DNA of 64,000 bases from Bordetella parapertussis (GCA_945901825.1 CAMDMC010000001.1:226770-290769); one strand, 5' to 3'; shown: positions 18,410 through 27,925, counted from the stretch's first letter. The notes: a model not told the origin generated them from the letters alone. Translations and numbers: made by a program.

Positions 18410-19726
18410 ATGACAACAGAGACAACCGTGGCCTCGAGTCTCGAGCGCCGTATTACCCTTCACCTCTCCTCTGAAGATATCGAGCAGGCGACCATGCGTC
18501 AGCTTCAACAAATGGGTCGCAAGGCCAAGCTTCCCGGCTTTCGGCCCGGGAAGATTCCTTTAAAGGTTCTTGAGAAGTCGTTTGGAGCCCAGGCCCGATC
18601 CGAGGCTTTGGGCGATGCGCTTTCAAAGGTCTATGCGGAGCAGTTGGCAGCCCAGAAAATCAGGCCAGCAGGTCCTCCTAAAATTGCTCCCTTGAACCAA
18701 GACGGTGCCGATCCCGCCGCTCAGGCACTTGATTTCGAGGCCACGATCGAGGTCTATCCCGAGGTCCCCATTCCGGACCGGTCAAGTCTTTCGGTGGTGC
18801 GCACCGTCTGCGAGGTGACCGAGGCCGACCTCGACAAGACCATGCAGACGCTGCAAAAGCAGCGCGTTGTCTACACAAAGGCTGACCGTGCAGCGCAGGT
18901 TGACGACCAGGTTCTTATTGATTTTGAAGGCCGGTTGGATGGTGAAGTCTTTGAAGGGGGCAAGGCTGAGGGCTTCGAGTTTGTTGTTGGTAACGGAAGC
19001 ATGCTTACAGACTTTGACCAGGCCGTGCGTGCAATGGCAGCAGGCGACACAAAGACCTTCACCGTTCAGTTCCCCGAGAATTACCATGCAACGAATCTTG
19101 CCGGCAAAGCCGCGGAGTTCACGGTAACCCTGCACGAGACACGCAAGCCCGAACTTCCCGCACTCGATGATGAATTTGCCAAGGCCTTTGGTGTTGGTGA
19201 TGGGGGTCTTGCAAAGCTACGCCAAGACGTTGAGAAGAACCTGCGTCGCGAGGTGGCTACGCGCTGCAAGAATAAAACCAAGCGCTCGGTTATGGATGCA
19301 CTTGTTGAGCAGGCCGGTTTTGACCTGCCCACAGCCCTTGTTCAGGCAGAAAGCGAGCGCATGTCGGACGAAATGCGCCAACAAATGGCAAGCCGCGGTA
19401 TGAAGGTTGACCAGGCCCCTCTGCCGCCCGACCTCTTTAAGAACCAAGCAGCCAAGCGCGTGCGGCTTGGGCTTTTGGTGGGCGAGATTGTTTCGAAGGA
19501 AAAGCTCAACCCAACCGAAGAGGCGATTCGTGACATGCTCGGTGAGATGGCCCAGGCCTACGAGAACCCAGAAGAATTCATTCAATGGTCCATGGCGAAC
19601 AAAGAGCGCCGCTCCGAGGCTCAGTCGGTCGTGCTCGAAGACAACGTCGTGAACTGGGTTCTGCAAGAAGCTAAGGTTGAAGACAAATCCGTCGATGTTG
19701 AGTCGTTAATTAAGGAAACCGAATAA
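18410..19726 (+). CDS. tig: Trigger factor
   Basis: A ribosome-bound chaperone with peptidyl-prolyl isomerase activity. 438 aa from ATG 18410; longer frames would start inside tRNA-Leu and are rejected. The ribosome-docking signature [20 protein letters not shown] is at about residues 34-53; a central FKBP-type domain ([20 protein letters not shown]) is followed by a long C-terminal helical chaperone domain. No strong Shine-Dalgarno is visible, and the 28-nt leader would be created by tRNA 3' processing. The stop overlaps clpP by 1 nt. Confidence 0.95.
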   Translation: MTTETTVASSLERRITLHLSSEDIEQATMRQLQQMGRKAKLPGFRPGKIPLKVLEKSFGAQARSEALGDALSKVYAEQLAAQKIRPAGPPKIAPLNQDGADPAAQALDFEATIEVYPEVPIPDRSSLSVVRTVCEVTEADLDKTMQTLQKQRVVYTKADRAAQVDDQVLIDFEGRLDGEVFEGGKAEGFEFVVGNGSMLTDFDQAVRAMAAGDTKTFTVQFPENYHATNLAGKAAEFTVTLHETRKPELPALDDEFAKAFGVGDGGLAKLRQDVEKNLRREVATRCKNKTKRSVMDALVEQAGFDLPTALVQAESERMSDEMRQQMASRGMKVDQAPLPPDLFKNQAAKRVRLGLLVGEIVSKEKLNPTEEAIRDMLGEMAQAYENPEEFIQWSMANKERRSEAQSVVLEDNVVNWVLQEAKVEDKSVDVESLIKETE

Positions 19727-20385
19727 TGGGCAGATACTTCAGGGCATCAGGCCCAATGGATTCAGATAGCCACGACAGTGGTGCCTTGGGCACCCAAGCC
19801 CTCGGCCTTGTGCCTATGGTGGTTGAACAGTCGGGCCGCGGTGAACGGGCTTACGACATCTATTCTCGACTTCTTAAAGAGCGGGTGGTCTTTTTAGTGG
19901 GCCCTGTCAATGACGGCTCGGCAAATCTTATTGTGGCTCAGCTGCTTTTTCTCGAATCCGAAAATCCGGACAAAGACATTTCCCTCTACATCAATTCGCC
20001 GGGTGGGTCGGTCTCCGCCGGACTCGCCATTTTTGACACCATGCAGTTTGTAAAGCCAGCGGTAAGCACGCTTTGCATTGGTATGGCTGCCAGTATGGGA
20101 GCCTTTTTGCTTGCGGCAGGCGAGAAGGGTAAACGGTTTGCACTGCCCAATAGCCGCGTCATGATTCACCAACCGCTTGGAGGTGTTCAGGGCCAGGCCT
20201 CGGATATTGAAATTCATGCCCGTGAAATTCTTAAGCTTAGAGACACGCTTAATTCCATTTTGTCCGAGAGGACGGGCCAGCCACTTGACACGATTGCAAG
20301 AGACACCGACCGCGATAACTTCATGTCCTCGGAAGATGCGTTAAAGTACGGCATAGTCGATCGCGTTCTTTCCAGTCGCGATTAG
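19726..20385 (+). CDS. clpP: ATP-dependent Clp protease proteolytic subunit ClpP
   Basis: A serine protease forming a double heptameric barrel. 219 aa. The catalytic Ser is in [11 protein letters not shown], His in [12 protein letters not shown] and Asp in [11 protein letters not shown]; all three are present. The N-terminus before LVPMVVEQ is a short propeptide-like stretch. Start ATG 19726 overlaps the tig stop (TAATG) and has AAGGAA upstream; ATG 19756 is an alternative. clpX follows after 36 bp, the usual pairing. Confidence 0.97.
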   Translation: MGRYFRASGPMDSDSHDSGALGTQALGLVPMVVEQSGRGERAYDIYSRLLKERVVFLVGPVNDGSANLIVAQLLFLESENPDKDISLYINSPGGSVSAGLAIFDTMQFVKPAVSTLCIGMAASMGAFLLAAGEKGKRFALPNSRVMIHQPLGGVQGQASDIEIHAREILKLRDTLNSILSERTGQPLDTIARDTDRDNFMSSEDALKYGIVDRVLSSRD

Positions 20386-20421
20386 TTTCTCTGAACTAAG
20401 TCGGTTCATCCGGAGGCAACG

Positions 20422-21702
20422 ATGGCAGAGAAAAAGGGAACAGGCGAGAAGCTTCTTTACTGTTCGTTTTGCGGTAAAAGTCAGCATGAGGTTAAAAAAC
20501 TCATTGCCGGGCCTTCGGTATTCATCTGCGATGAGTGCATCGACTTATGCAACGACATCATTCGTGACGAGCAGTCCGAGGCAGCAACAAGCGAGTCAAG
20601 CCGCGACGCGTTACCCACGCCTCAAGAAATCTCCTCCATCCTGGGCCAATACGTCGTGGGCCAGGATCGTGCAAAGCGTAACCTCTCGGTAGCTGTTTAC
20701 AACCACTATAAGCGGCTTCGTCAGCACGGCAAATCCGGTGAGGTGGAACTTTCCAAAAGCAATATTTTGCTCATCGGCCCAACCGGTTCGGGTAAAACGC
20801 TTCTTGCGCAGACCCTTGCCAGACTGCTGAACGTACCCTTTGTTATTGCTGATGCCACAACATTAACCGAGGCGGGTTATGTGGGCGAAGATGTCGAGAA
20901 CATCATCCAAAAGCTCTTGCAAAACTGCAATTACGAGGTTGACCGGGCGCAGCACGGCATTGTTTACATTGACGAGATCGACAAAATATCTCGGAAATCC
21001 GATAACCCGTCCATTACCCGAGACGTCTCGGGCGAGGGCGTGCAGCAAGCCCTCTTAAAGCTCATTGAGGGCACGGTGGCCTCGGTGCCCCCTCAGGGCG
21101 GACGCAAGCATCCCAACCAAGATTTCGTTCAAATCGACACCACCAACATTTTGTTTATTTGTGGTGGGGCCTTTGATGGGCTTGAAAAGGTCATCCGTGA
21201 CCGAACGGAAAAAACCTCCATTGGTTTCGGAGCTGAGGTTCGCTCGGCCTCAGAGCGAAAGTTGTCCGAGCTCTTTCAAGACGTTGAGCCCGAAGACCTT
21301 ATTAAATTTGGGCTTATACCCGAGCTTGTGGGTAGGCTGCCGGTGGTGGCCACCCTTGATGAACTCGATGAACCAGCCCTCATTGAAATTCTTACAGGCC
21401 CTAAAAATGCCCTGGTAAAACAGTACCAGAGCCTTTTTCAAATGGAGGGGGCCGAACTCGAGATTCGCACAGCCGCCCTTTCAGCCATCGCGAAAAAGGC
21501 CATTGCACGTCGAACAGGGGCCAGGGGCTTACGCTCGATTATCGAACAGACCTTGCTCGATACCATGTACGATCTGCCGAGCTTAAAGAACGTAACCAAG
21601 GTGGTGTTAGACGAAAACAACGTGACCGAAGCGGTGAAACCCTTACTGATTTATGGGGAAACGCCCAAGGCTGCCACAAGCAAACGAAGCGGAGCCGCTT
21701 GA
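20422..21702 (+). CDS. clpX: ClpX, ATPase subunit of ClpXP
   Basis: An AAA+ unfoldase that feeds ClpP. 426 aa. The N-terminal C4 zinc domain has YCSFCGKS and CDECIDLC. Walker A is [12 protein letters not shown], Walker [10 protein letters not shown], the pore loop GYVG is in [11 protein letters not shown], and the IGF loop that docks into ClpP is in [10 protein letters not shown]. The ribosome-binding site is strong (GGAGG, 8 nt upstream). The stop codon overlaps the -35 element of the predicted lon promoter. Confidence 0.97.
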   Translation: MAEKKGTGEKLLYCSFCGKSQHEVKKLIAGPSVFICDECIDLCNDIIRDEQSEAATSESSRDALPTPQEISSILGQYVVGQDRAKRNLSVAVYNHYKRLRQHGKSGEVELSKSNILLIGPTGSGKTLLAQTLARLLNVPFVIADATTLTEAGYVGEDVENIIQKLLQNCNYEVDRAQHGIVYIDEIDKISRKSDNPSITRDVSGEGVQQALLKLIEGTVASVPPQGGRKHPNQDFVQIDTTNILFICGGAFDGLEKVIRDRTEKTSIGFGAEVRSASERKLSELFQDVEPEDLIKFGLIPELVGRLPVVATLDELDEPALIEILTGPKNALVKQYQSLFQMEGAELEIRTAALSAIAKKAIARRTGARGLRSIIEQTLLDTMYDLPSLKNVTKVVLDENNVTEAVKPLLIYGETPKAATSKRSGAA

Positions 21703-21725
21703 TTTTTGCTTTTTTGTCCCCATTT
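21698..21725 (+). promoter_or_regulatory. Sigma-32 type heat-shock promoter of lon
   Basis: CTTGAT (21698-21703) and CCCCATTT (21718-21725) are separated by 14 bp. They match the sigma-32 (RpoH) consensus CTTGAA / CCCCATNT at all but one or two positions. The predicted start of transcription near 21732 leaves a leader of about 50 nt before lon. The -35 overlaps the clpX stop. lon is a classic member of the sigma-32 regulon in proteobacteria, so the placement makes sense. Confidence 0.7.
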
Positions 21726-21782
21726 CATTTAGAAATCACCTCCTTCTACCGATTCCTGACTTAGGAAAGGTTGTCACTGCCC

Positions 21783-24230
21783 ATGTCGAAGCCCGAAATT
21801 CTCCCTGTTGAGCCTGTTCATCTGCCCATGCTGCCATTGCGGGACGTTGTTGTCTTCCCGCATATGGTGATTCCCCTCTTTGTTGGCCGACCTAAGTCGA
21901 TTCGGGCCATGGAAAAGGCTATGGAGTCGGGTGTTCACGTCTTACTTGCGGCCCAGCGTTCGGCCACTCAAGACGAACCCAGCGGTAACGACATTTACTC
22001 CATCGGCTGCCTTGCAAGCATTCTTCAGATGCTCAAGCTTCCCGACGGTACGGTGAAGGTATTGGTGGAAGGCGTTCAGCGGGCTGAGCTTATTGAGCTT
22101 GTTGAAGAAGATGACCATCTTCAGGCGGTCTGCTGCCCGCTGCCCCTTGACGAGCACAAAGGCCCCGAGGTAGAGGCTCTGCGTCGCACCATCCTTGGAC
22201 AGTTCGACCAGTTCGTCAAACTGAATAAGAAGATTCCGGCCGAAATTTTAAATAGCCTGGTAAGCATGGAAGAGCCAGGCCGTCTTGCCGACACCATCGC
22301 TGCTCACCTTCCCATGAAGCTCGAGGAAAAGCAGGCTGTCCTTGAGATTCTCCCCGTGGGAGAGAGGCTTGAGAAGCTTCTTGCCCAGATTGAGACTGAG
22401 CTTGACATTCTCCAGGTTGAAAAACGCATTCGAGGCCGCGTAAAGCGTCAAATGGAGAAGAGTCAGCGCGAGTACTACTTGAATGAGCAGGTTAAGGCCA
22501 TTCAAAAAGAACTTGGCGAGGGCGAGGACAACGAGCTTGATGAGATTGATAAAAAAATCAAGGCCGCCCGTATGCCCAAAGAGGCAAAAGACAAGGCCCT
22601 CACCGAACTCAAAAAACTGCGCATGATGTCCCCGATGTCGGCTGAGGCCACTGTGGTCCGCAACTACGTGGATGCCCTGGTTGGCCTTCCCTGGAAGAAA
22701 AAGAGCAAGGTCAATGGCAACCTTGGCGCGGCCGAGGAGGTGCTTGAGCAGGAACACTTTGGCCTTGAGAAGGTGAAAGAGCGCATTCTTGAATACCTCG
22801 CTGTTCAGCAGCGAGTCGAGAAAGTGAAGGCTCCTATTCTCTGTCTTGTTGGCCCTCCGGGTGTTGGTAAGACCTCCCTGGGCCAGTCCATTGCTCGTGC
22901 AACGAATCGTAAGTTTGTTCGTATGGCCCTTGGCGGCGTGCGTGACGAGAGTGAGATTCGGGGGCACCGGCGTACCTACATTGGCTCGATGCCCGGCAAA
23001 ATTCTTACGAGTCTTACGAAGGCGGGGGTTCGCAACCCACTCTTTCTTCTTGATGAAGTCGACAAGATGGGGATGGACTTCCGGGGTGACCCAGCGAGCG
23101 CACTGCTTGAGGTTTTGGACCCCGAACAGAACAACAGCTTCACCGATCACTACATCGAGGTGGAGTACGACCTGTCGGACGTGATGTTTGTCGCCACAGC
23201 GAATTCCATGAACATTCCGCCCGCGCTTCTTGATCGTATGGAAGTTATTCGTCTCTCAGGCTACACCGAGGACGAGAAAGTAAGCATTGCACAGCGCTAC
23301 CTTCTGCCCAAGCAAATTAAGAATACGGGCCTCAAAGAGGGTGAAGTCGAGGTCGCCGAAGATGCTATTCGCGAAATCATCCGATCCTATACCCGCGAGG
23401 CGGGTGTGCGCGGTCTTGAGCGCGAGCTCTCAAAAATCTGCCGCAAGGTTACCCGCCGGGTGCTGGGACTGAAGGCACAGGCTGCTGATTCCCTCCCTTT
23501 TAAGGTTGCCGGGGAAAACATCGAAGAGTACCTTGGCGTGAAGCGTTACACCTTTGGTGTGGCCGAGAAGGAAGATCAGGTAGGGGAGGTCACTGGCCTT
23601 GCATGGACGGAAGTGGGCGGTGAATTGCTGACCATTGAGGCTGCTGTCATGCCCGGCAAGGGCAACATCATTCGCACTGGATCTCTTGGCGACGTTATGA
23701 AGGAGTCGGTTGAGGCCGCGCGCTCGGTGGTTCGCAGCCGCGCCCGTCGCCTTGGAATTTCCGAGGACGTCTTTGAGAAGCGTGACCTGCATATTCATGC
23801 ACCCGAGGGTGCAACACCTAAGGATGGTCCGAGCGCTGGTATTGCCATCACCACGGCGCTTGTTTCTGTACTAACGGGCATTCCCGTAAGGGCCGATGTG
23901 GCCATGACCGGTGAAATTACGCTTCGAGGCGAGGTTTTACAGATTGGTGGGCTCAAAGAAAAGCTCCTGGCAGCCCACCGAGGCGGTATTAAAAAGGTTC
24001 TCATTCCTGAGCAAAATGTCCGTGACCTTGCCGAAATCCCAGCCAACGTGAAAAACTCGCTTGAAATCATTCCAGTGCGTTGGATTGATAAGGTGCTTGA
24101 GCTTGCTTTAGCCGCTGTTCCCAAGGCTCTCGATGATGTGCCTGAGCTTGCCGCTGCGGCGGCTGCAACCGCTACGAAGGGTGCCGTAGAAATCACGCCC
24201 GTACCAGGCACAGACACGACGACACACTAG
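21783..24230 (+). CDS. lon: ATP-dependent protease Lon
   Basis: A cytoplasmic AAA+ protease for damaged and regulatory proteins. 815 aa. The N-terminal domain starts MLPLRDVVVFPHMVIPLFVG; Walker A is GPPGVGKTSLGQ near residue 360; the proteolytic Ser is in PKDGPSAGIA and Lys in GGLKEKLLAAHRGG. The frame can start at TTG 21771, but AGGAAAGG touches that codon; ATG 21783 is preferred. The C-terminal tail is alanine-rich. Transcription is probably from its own heat-shock promoter. Confidence 0.97.
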   Translation: MSKPEILPVEPVHLPMLPLRDVVVFPHMVIPLFVGRPKSIRAMEKAMESGVHVLLAAQRSATQDEPSGNDIYSIGCLASILQMLKLPDGTVKVLVEGVQRAELIELVEEDDHLQAVCCPLPLDEHKGPEVEALRRTILGQFDQFVKLNKKIPAEILNSLVSMEEPGRLADTIAAHLPMKLEEKQAVLEILPVGERLEKLLAQIETELDILQVEKRIRGRVKRQMEKSQREYYLNEQVKAIQKELGEGEDNELDEIDKKIKAARMPKEAKDKALTELKKLRMMSPMSAEATVVRNYVDALVGLPWKKKSKVNGNLGAAEEVLEQEHFGLEKVKERILEYLAVQQRVEKVKAPILCLVGPPGVGKTSLGQSIARATNRKFVRMALGGVRDESEIRGHRRTYIGSMPGKILTSLTKAGVRNPLFLLDEVDKMGMDFRGDPASALLEVLDPEQNNSFTDHYIEVEYDLSDVMFVATANSMNIPPALLDRMEVIRLSGYTEDEKVSIAQRYLLPKQIKNTGLKEGEVEVAEDAIREIIRSYTREAGVRGLERELSKICRKVTRRVLGLKAQAADSLPFKVAGENIEEYLGVKRYTFGVAEKEDQVGEVTGLAWTEVGGELLTIEAAVMPGKGNIIRTGSLGDVMKESVEAARSVVRSRARRLGISEDVFEKRDLHIHAPEGATPKDGPSAGIAITTALVSVLTGIPVRADVAMTGEITLRGEVLQIGGLKEKLLAAHRGGIKKVLIPEQNVRDLAEIPANVKNSLEIIPVRWIDKVLELALAAVPKALDDVPELAAAAAATATKGAVEITPVPGTDTTTH

Positions 24231-24262
24231 GGAAAGTCATAGCGAATTCATGCTCCACAGAC

Positions 24263-24292
24263 TTGACCTTTTGAAACCGTTTGACGTTTAAT
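24263..24292 (+). promoter_or_regulatory. Predicted sigma-70 promoter of hupB
   Basis: TTGACC (24263-24268) and TTTAAT (24287-24292), 18 bp apart, lie about 75 bp upstream of hupB in the 137-bp lon-hupB gap. Each hexamer differs from consensus at one position. Prediction only. Confidence 0.5.
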
Positions 24293-24367
24293 CCATTCTT
24301 CGCGGTCAAGTCACTTGGCTTCTGACTTCCATCTTTGCTGGTAAAAAAATAAGGACGTGGTGATGCT

Positions 24368-24640
24368 ATGAATAAGACCGACATGATCGAACATATGGCC
24401 AAGCATGCCGATATTTCAAAGGCGGCCGCGGGACGTGCGCTTGAAGCTTTTATGATGGGGGTTCGAACCAATTTGAAGAAGGGAGCCTCGGTGACGTTAG
24501 TTGGCTTTGGAACCTTTGCGGTCACCAAACGCGCAGCCCGTTCGGGACGCAACCCTCGAACAGGCGAGACAATCAAAATCAAGTCGGCGAAGCTTCCAAA
24601 GTTTCGTCCGGGCAAAGCCTTTAAAGACGCACTTAATTAG
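24368..24640 (+). CDS. hupB: DNA-binding protein HU
   Basis: A nucleoid-associated DNA-bending protein of 90 aa, the standard HU length. The beta-arm region [12 protein letters not shown] and the core [18 protein letters not shown] are typical. It follows lon, as in many proteobacteria, and is followed after 13 bp by tRNA-Val, so both may share a transcript. Distinguished from IHF by the arm sequence and context. Confidence 0.95.
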   Translation: MNKTDMIEHMAKHADISKAAAGRALEAFMMGVRTNLKKGASVTLVGFGTFAVTKRAARSGRNPRTGETIKIKSAKLPKFRPGKAFKDALN

Positions 24641-24653
24641 TAAGAATTGCCGT

Positions 24654-24729
24654 GGGTGCTTAGCTCAGTTGGTAGAGCGGCGCCCTTACAAGGCGTAGGT
24701 CGGGAGTTCGAGCCTCTCAGCACCCACCA
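24654..24729 (+). tRNA. tRNA-Val (anticodon UAC)
   Basis: Acceptor arms GGGTGCT/AGCACCC pair, with encoded ACCA 3' end. The anticodon stem GCGCC/GGCGT closes the loop CTTACAA, giving UAC. D-arm and GAGTTCGAGCC T-arm are standard. 76 nt. Confidence 0.97.
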
Positions 24730-24775
24730 CTGCAGTTCTTACAAACACCCTTAAAAAACCTGTTTTTCGCTGCTG

Positions 24776-24781
24776 TATACT
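24776..24781 (+). promoter_or_regulatory. Possible -10 element of tRNA-Asp and ppiD
   Basis: TATACT lies 18 bp upstream of tRNA-Asp. No convincing -35 is found at the right distance. It may add transcription to read-through from hupB-tRNA-Val. Confidence 0.35.
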
Positions 24782-24799
24782 CTGTCACTTCATTAATTC

Positions 24800-24876
24800 G
24801 GAGCGGTAGTTCAGTTGGTTAGAATACCGGCCTGTCACGCCGGGGGTCGCGGGTTCGAGTCCCGTCCGCTCCGCCA
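24800..24876 (+). tRNA. tRNA-Asp (anticodon GUC)
   Basis: Acceptor arms GGAGCGG/CCGCTCC pair, discriminator G and CCA are encoded. The anticodon loop CTGTCAC gives GUC. The CCA end directly touches ATG 24877, and the likely ppiD start is only 9 nt further, so tRNA 3' processing would set the 5' end of the ppiD message. Confidence 0.97.
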
Positions 24877-24885
24877 ATGGTCCAT

Positions 24886-26385
24886 ATGCTAGACGCCTTT
24901 CGACGTAATCGCCGGCTGCTTCAGGCCATCCTGTTGCTGTTTATTGTTCCCTCCTTCGTTATCGTGGGGGCTTGGGATATGGTGAATCCGCAGGCGTCTT
25001 CAAACGGGCTTGCAGAAGTCGACGGCCGCCCCATCACCCAGCAGCAGTGGCAACAAGCCCATCAACGGTCGCTCGATGCCATGTCGGCTCAATTTAACGG
25101 CCAGGTTCCTGTCTCCGCATTCGATACGCCTGCAAGTAAGGTTCAAACCCTCGATGAACTTGTCCAACGCGAGGTTGCCCTTGCCTCGGCGTTGCGTTCG
25201 CGGGTCTTCATACCCGATCAGCAACTTTCCGCGCTGATCTCCGAGGTGCCTCAGTTCCAAGTCGATGGCCGCTACAACTTTGAGCATGCCAAGAAGTTTC
25301 TCGAGGCAAGGGGCCTCACCACGCAACAGTTTGAGGTCGATCTTCGCAGTGACCTGATGGCCGAAAGACTTCCCCGGGCGATTGCAGAGTCGCAGTTTGG
25401 CTCGCGGGTGCTTGCGCGTAGGCTTAGCCGGTCCGAGTCCGAGTCGCGTCGAATCTGGCTCGTGAGCTTTCCCTCCGAATCGTTTCTCTCCCAGGCCCTG
25501 CCCAGTCAGCAGGACATTGAGACTGCCTATCAGGCCCGTTCCTCCGAGTTCCAGACCAGTGAGCGGGTCGACATTGAGCTGATCACGCTCAAAGACCCAT
25601 CATCCGCCGAACTTGTTGAGAAGTTTAGTAACCTCATCTACGAACAAAGCGACTCTCTAAAGCCTGCCGCGGAAGCCTTGGGGCTTCGCATCTCCAGTTT
25701 TAAAGGCCTCGTTCGTAACGAACCCTTCGCTGGAACAGGCCTGTCGCAGGACGACCAGCTTGTGCTGAACCACCAGGCTCTTCGGGCAGCCTTGTTTTCC
25801 AACGACGTGCTTGTTGAGCGTCGCAACACTGAATCCGTCGAGGTACGACCAGGTTTGTTTGTGAGTGCTCGAATCCTTGTCCACGAGCCTTCAAAGCCCC
25901 TTGCCTTGTCTGCAGTCGCGGGCAAGCTCAAGTCAGACCTTCAGGCCAGGAAGGCGTCTGAGTTGGCAGGTCAGGCGGCTCAACAATGGGCCGATGCCAA
26001 TAAAGCCTCCCCTACTCAGAAGCCCTCCGATGCTCGCGAGTTCTGGGTGAGTCGCGCTTCTTTGACAGTTCTTCAGCCCGTTCTTGGCAAGGCAGGACCT
26101 GCTGGCCTTCGTGACCTGGGTGTGCAGCTGTTTGCATCCGATTTTTTGATGAAAGAGCCTCGGGTCATCGAGATTGGTCCAAGCTTTGGAAGTCTTGTGG
26201 CGGTCTGGGTCGAGTCTAAGCTTCCTGCAGAGTCAGACTCCGATGTTCGCGGGCGCGTTGGCCCGGTTTTCTCAAGTCTTGAACGTCTTGAGGCTCAAGA
26301 GTCCTTTTCATCCTGGATTCGTCATCAGGAGAAAGTGCTTGATGTGAAGCGTCATCCTGAAAGGCTTGCAGCAAGAGACTCGTAG
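24886..26385 (+). CDS. ppiD: PpiD/SurA-N-type periplasmic foldase lacking the parvulin domain
   Basis: An inner-membrane-anchored periplasmic chaperone of the PpiD family, 499 aa (Burkholderiales homologues are usually about 630). The N-terminal cytoplasmic stub and membrane anchor (LLQAILLLFIVPSFVIVG) lead into the SurA-N-like domain. The chain then passes from the linker AYQARSSEFQTSERVDIELI straight to the C-terminal family segment LIYEQSDSLKPAAEALGL. The whole PPIC/parvulin domain that normally lies between is absent. ATG 24886 (MLDAF) matches the family start; ATG 24877 touches tRNA-Asp. No ribosome-binding site is visible. The 3' end overlaps mnmH on the other strand by 34 bp. Confidence 0.88.
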   Translation: MLDAFRRNRRLLQAILLLFIVPSFVIVGAWDMVNPQASSNGLAEVDGRPITQQQWQQAHQRSLDAMSAQFNGQVPVSAFDTPASKVQTLDELVQREVALASALRSRVFIPDQQLSALISEVPQFQVDGRYNFEHAKKFLEARGLTTQQFEVDLRSDLMAERLPRAIAESQFGSRVLARRLSRSESESRRIWLVSFPSESFLSQALPSQQDIETAYQARSSEFQTSERVDIELITLKDPSSAELVEKFSNLIYEQSDSLKPAAEALGLRISSFKGLVRNEPFAGTGLSQDDQLVLNHQALRAALFSNDVLVERRNTESVEVRPGLFVSARILVHEPSKPLALSAVAGKLKSDLQARKASELAGQAAQQWADANKASPTQKPSDAREFWVSRASLTVLQPVLGKAGPAGLRDLGVQLFASDFLMKEPRVIEIGPSFGSLVAVWVESKLPAESDSDVRGRVGPVFSSLERLEAQESFSSWIRHQEKVLDVKRHPERLAARDS

Positions 26386-27425
26386 TCCTGCGGGCGAATA
26401 CCGGGAAGCACCAGCGGTGTCGCCTCTAAAATACCGGGGAAGTTTCTATGAATGGAGCTCGTGTAGCTTGGGTCGTAGTGCTCGGTTAGTATGGACTGCA
26501 CAAAAGCCTCCCATTGCCCTGCTTCCACTTTATCGAGCCATTCTTGAACACGCTCGTGCCCATGGTGCGACACAAGTTTTTTTAGCTGCGTGTTCAGGGC
26601 CTGGGGGTCCTCTAGAAAGTGGGCGTACTCTTCAATAAGAAGTCTTACGCGAGAATCGTCGGTTGCTCGTAGCTCAAGGCATTCGCTTGCACGCATTGCC
26701 GTAATTAAGGCTTCGGGTACTTGTACCTGACCAATCTTGCGGCTTTCTGACTCAACATAGACAGGGCGCTCTGGGTTAAGACAGTGCAGCGCATGCCATA
26801 GGTTTGACTCAAAGAGCTTCTGGCTAGGCTGCTCTTCGCCGGGTCCAAGCCCAAGAAGTGAGCCTCTGTGACGCGCGATGGCTTCGAGGTCGAGCACCTG
26901 CCGACCTTGCCCCGCAAGGGCTTTTAGAAGCCTTGTCTTACCGCAGCCTGTCATACCGCAGACCACGCGCCATCGAAATGGAGCAACAAGGTCGGCAAGC
27001 CCCTTAATGAGGGCGCTTCGATAGGCGCGGTAGCCACCGTCGAGAATCTGAACGGTCAGTCCTACCTGAGCGAGTACGTGAGCTAATGATTGGCTGCGTT
27101 GCCCACCTCGCCAACAGTAGACAAGCACGTGATCTGCTTTTTTCCATGACCGAATCGGGCCTTCGAGATGCATGGCGATGTTCTTGGAGACCATCGCAGC
27201 TCCTAGCTTTTTCGCCTCGAAACGGTCTTGCGCGTAGAGCGTTCCGATGCACTGCCGTTGCTCATCATCGAGTACAGGCAGGTTGATGGCACTTGGAACA
27301 TGATCGGTGGCGAACTCGCCAGGGGAACGCACGTCGACGATTATTGGCCTCTGACCGTCCAGGGGCTCCAGCGACTTGGGTACGGCATCGAGAAGGAATT
27401 CCGCGCTTACAATAGAGGGTGTCAT
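26352..27425 (-). CDS. mnmH: tRNA 2-selenouridine synthase MnmH (SelU)
   Basis: Replaces sulfur by selenium at the wobble 2-thiouridine of some tRNAs. 357 aa. The N-terminal rhodanese domain has the catalytic cysteine in VYCWRGGQRS. A C-terminal P-loop domain has GMTGCGKTRLL. The order and spacing fit MnmH rather than a plain sulfurtransferase. The pathway needs selenophosphate synthetase (SelD), which is not in the window. The start is 13 bp from the divergent DUF1178 gene; the 3' end overlaps ppiD by 34 bp in convergent orientation. Confidence 0.93.
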   Translation of the reverse strand: MTPSIVSAEFLLDAVPKSLEPLDGQRPIIVDVRSPGEFATDHVPSAINLPVLDDEQRQCIGTLYAQDRFEAKKLGAAMVSKNIAMHLEGPIRSWKKADHVLVYCWRGGQRSQSLAHVLAQVGLTVQILDGGYRAYRSALIKGLADLVAPFRWRVVCGMTGCGKTRLLKALAGQGRQVLDLEAIARHRGSLLGLGPGEEQPSQKLFESNLWHALHCLNPERPVYVESESRKIGQVQVPEALITAMRASECLELRATDDSRVRLLIEEYAHFLEDPQALNTQLKKLVSHHGHERVQEWLDKVEAGQWEAFVQSILTEHYDPSYTSSIHRNFPGILEATPLVLPGIRPQDYESLAASLSG

Positions 27426-27438
27426 TAAATTGAAAAAA

Positions 27439-27897
27439 ATGAAGATATTTAACCTACAGTGTAAGCAAGGTCACACCTTTGAGGGCTGGTTTGCCTCCGC
27501 CCAGGCCTGTGACGATCAGCACAGCCGGGGGCTGCTTGAATGCCCTTTGTGTTCCACACTTGCGCATCGCATTCCTACGGCTTCTTACGTTATTTCCAAT
27601 GCGGCCGCCCCGCCCAAGCAGGCTGTTGCCCCCTCTCATGCCCCTGCTTTAGGCAATAACCAATTGCAGGCCCTTGTCCGCGAGAAAATTATTGAAATGG
27701 CACGCAGCCTTATCGAGCAGTCCGATTATGTTGGCAAAGACTTTCCTGAAGAAGCCCGTCGTATGCATTACCAAGAAGTTCCAGAGCGCTCCATTATTGG
27801 TGAGGCCACTGTTCAGGAGGCCAAAGCCCTACTCGATGAGGGCATCGACCTCATTCCATTGCCTCAAGCAGTGCGGGCAAAGGGCACGCTGCAATAG
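27439..27897 (+). CDS. DUF1178 family protein
   Basis: 152 aa, cytoplasmic, function unknown. Starts MKIFNLQCKQGHTFEGWFAS with a second cysteine pair in LLECPLCST, so a small zinc ribbon (C-GH-x-F and CPxC) is likely at the N-terminus. The helical C-terminal half contains IGEATVQEAKALLDEGID, typical of DUF1178. ATG 27439 was chosen because residues encoded upstream are not family-like. Divergent from mnmH; converges on prmB. Confidence 0.88.
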   Translation: MKIFNLQCKQGHTFEGWFASAQACDDQHSRGLLECPLCSTLAHRIPTASYVISNAAAPPKQAVAPSHAPALGNNQLQALVREKIIEMARSLIEQSDYVGKDFPEEARRMHYQEVPERSIIGEATVQEAKALLDEGIDLIPLPQAVRAKGTLQ

Positions 27898-27925
27898 TTT
27901 TTGTTCCGCAAGCCCTAAAGGCGCC

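Noticed and set aside
18297..18410. tRNA-Leu as an integration site for a genomic island
   Set aside because: The 3' side runs directly into tig-clpP-clpX-lon and no integrase or duplicated tRNA end is visible.
22248..23150. 300-codon open frame on the minus strand inside lon
   Set aside because: No family features; it is the antisense shadow of a strongly conserved gene.
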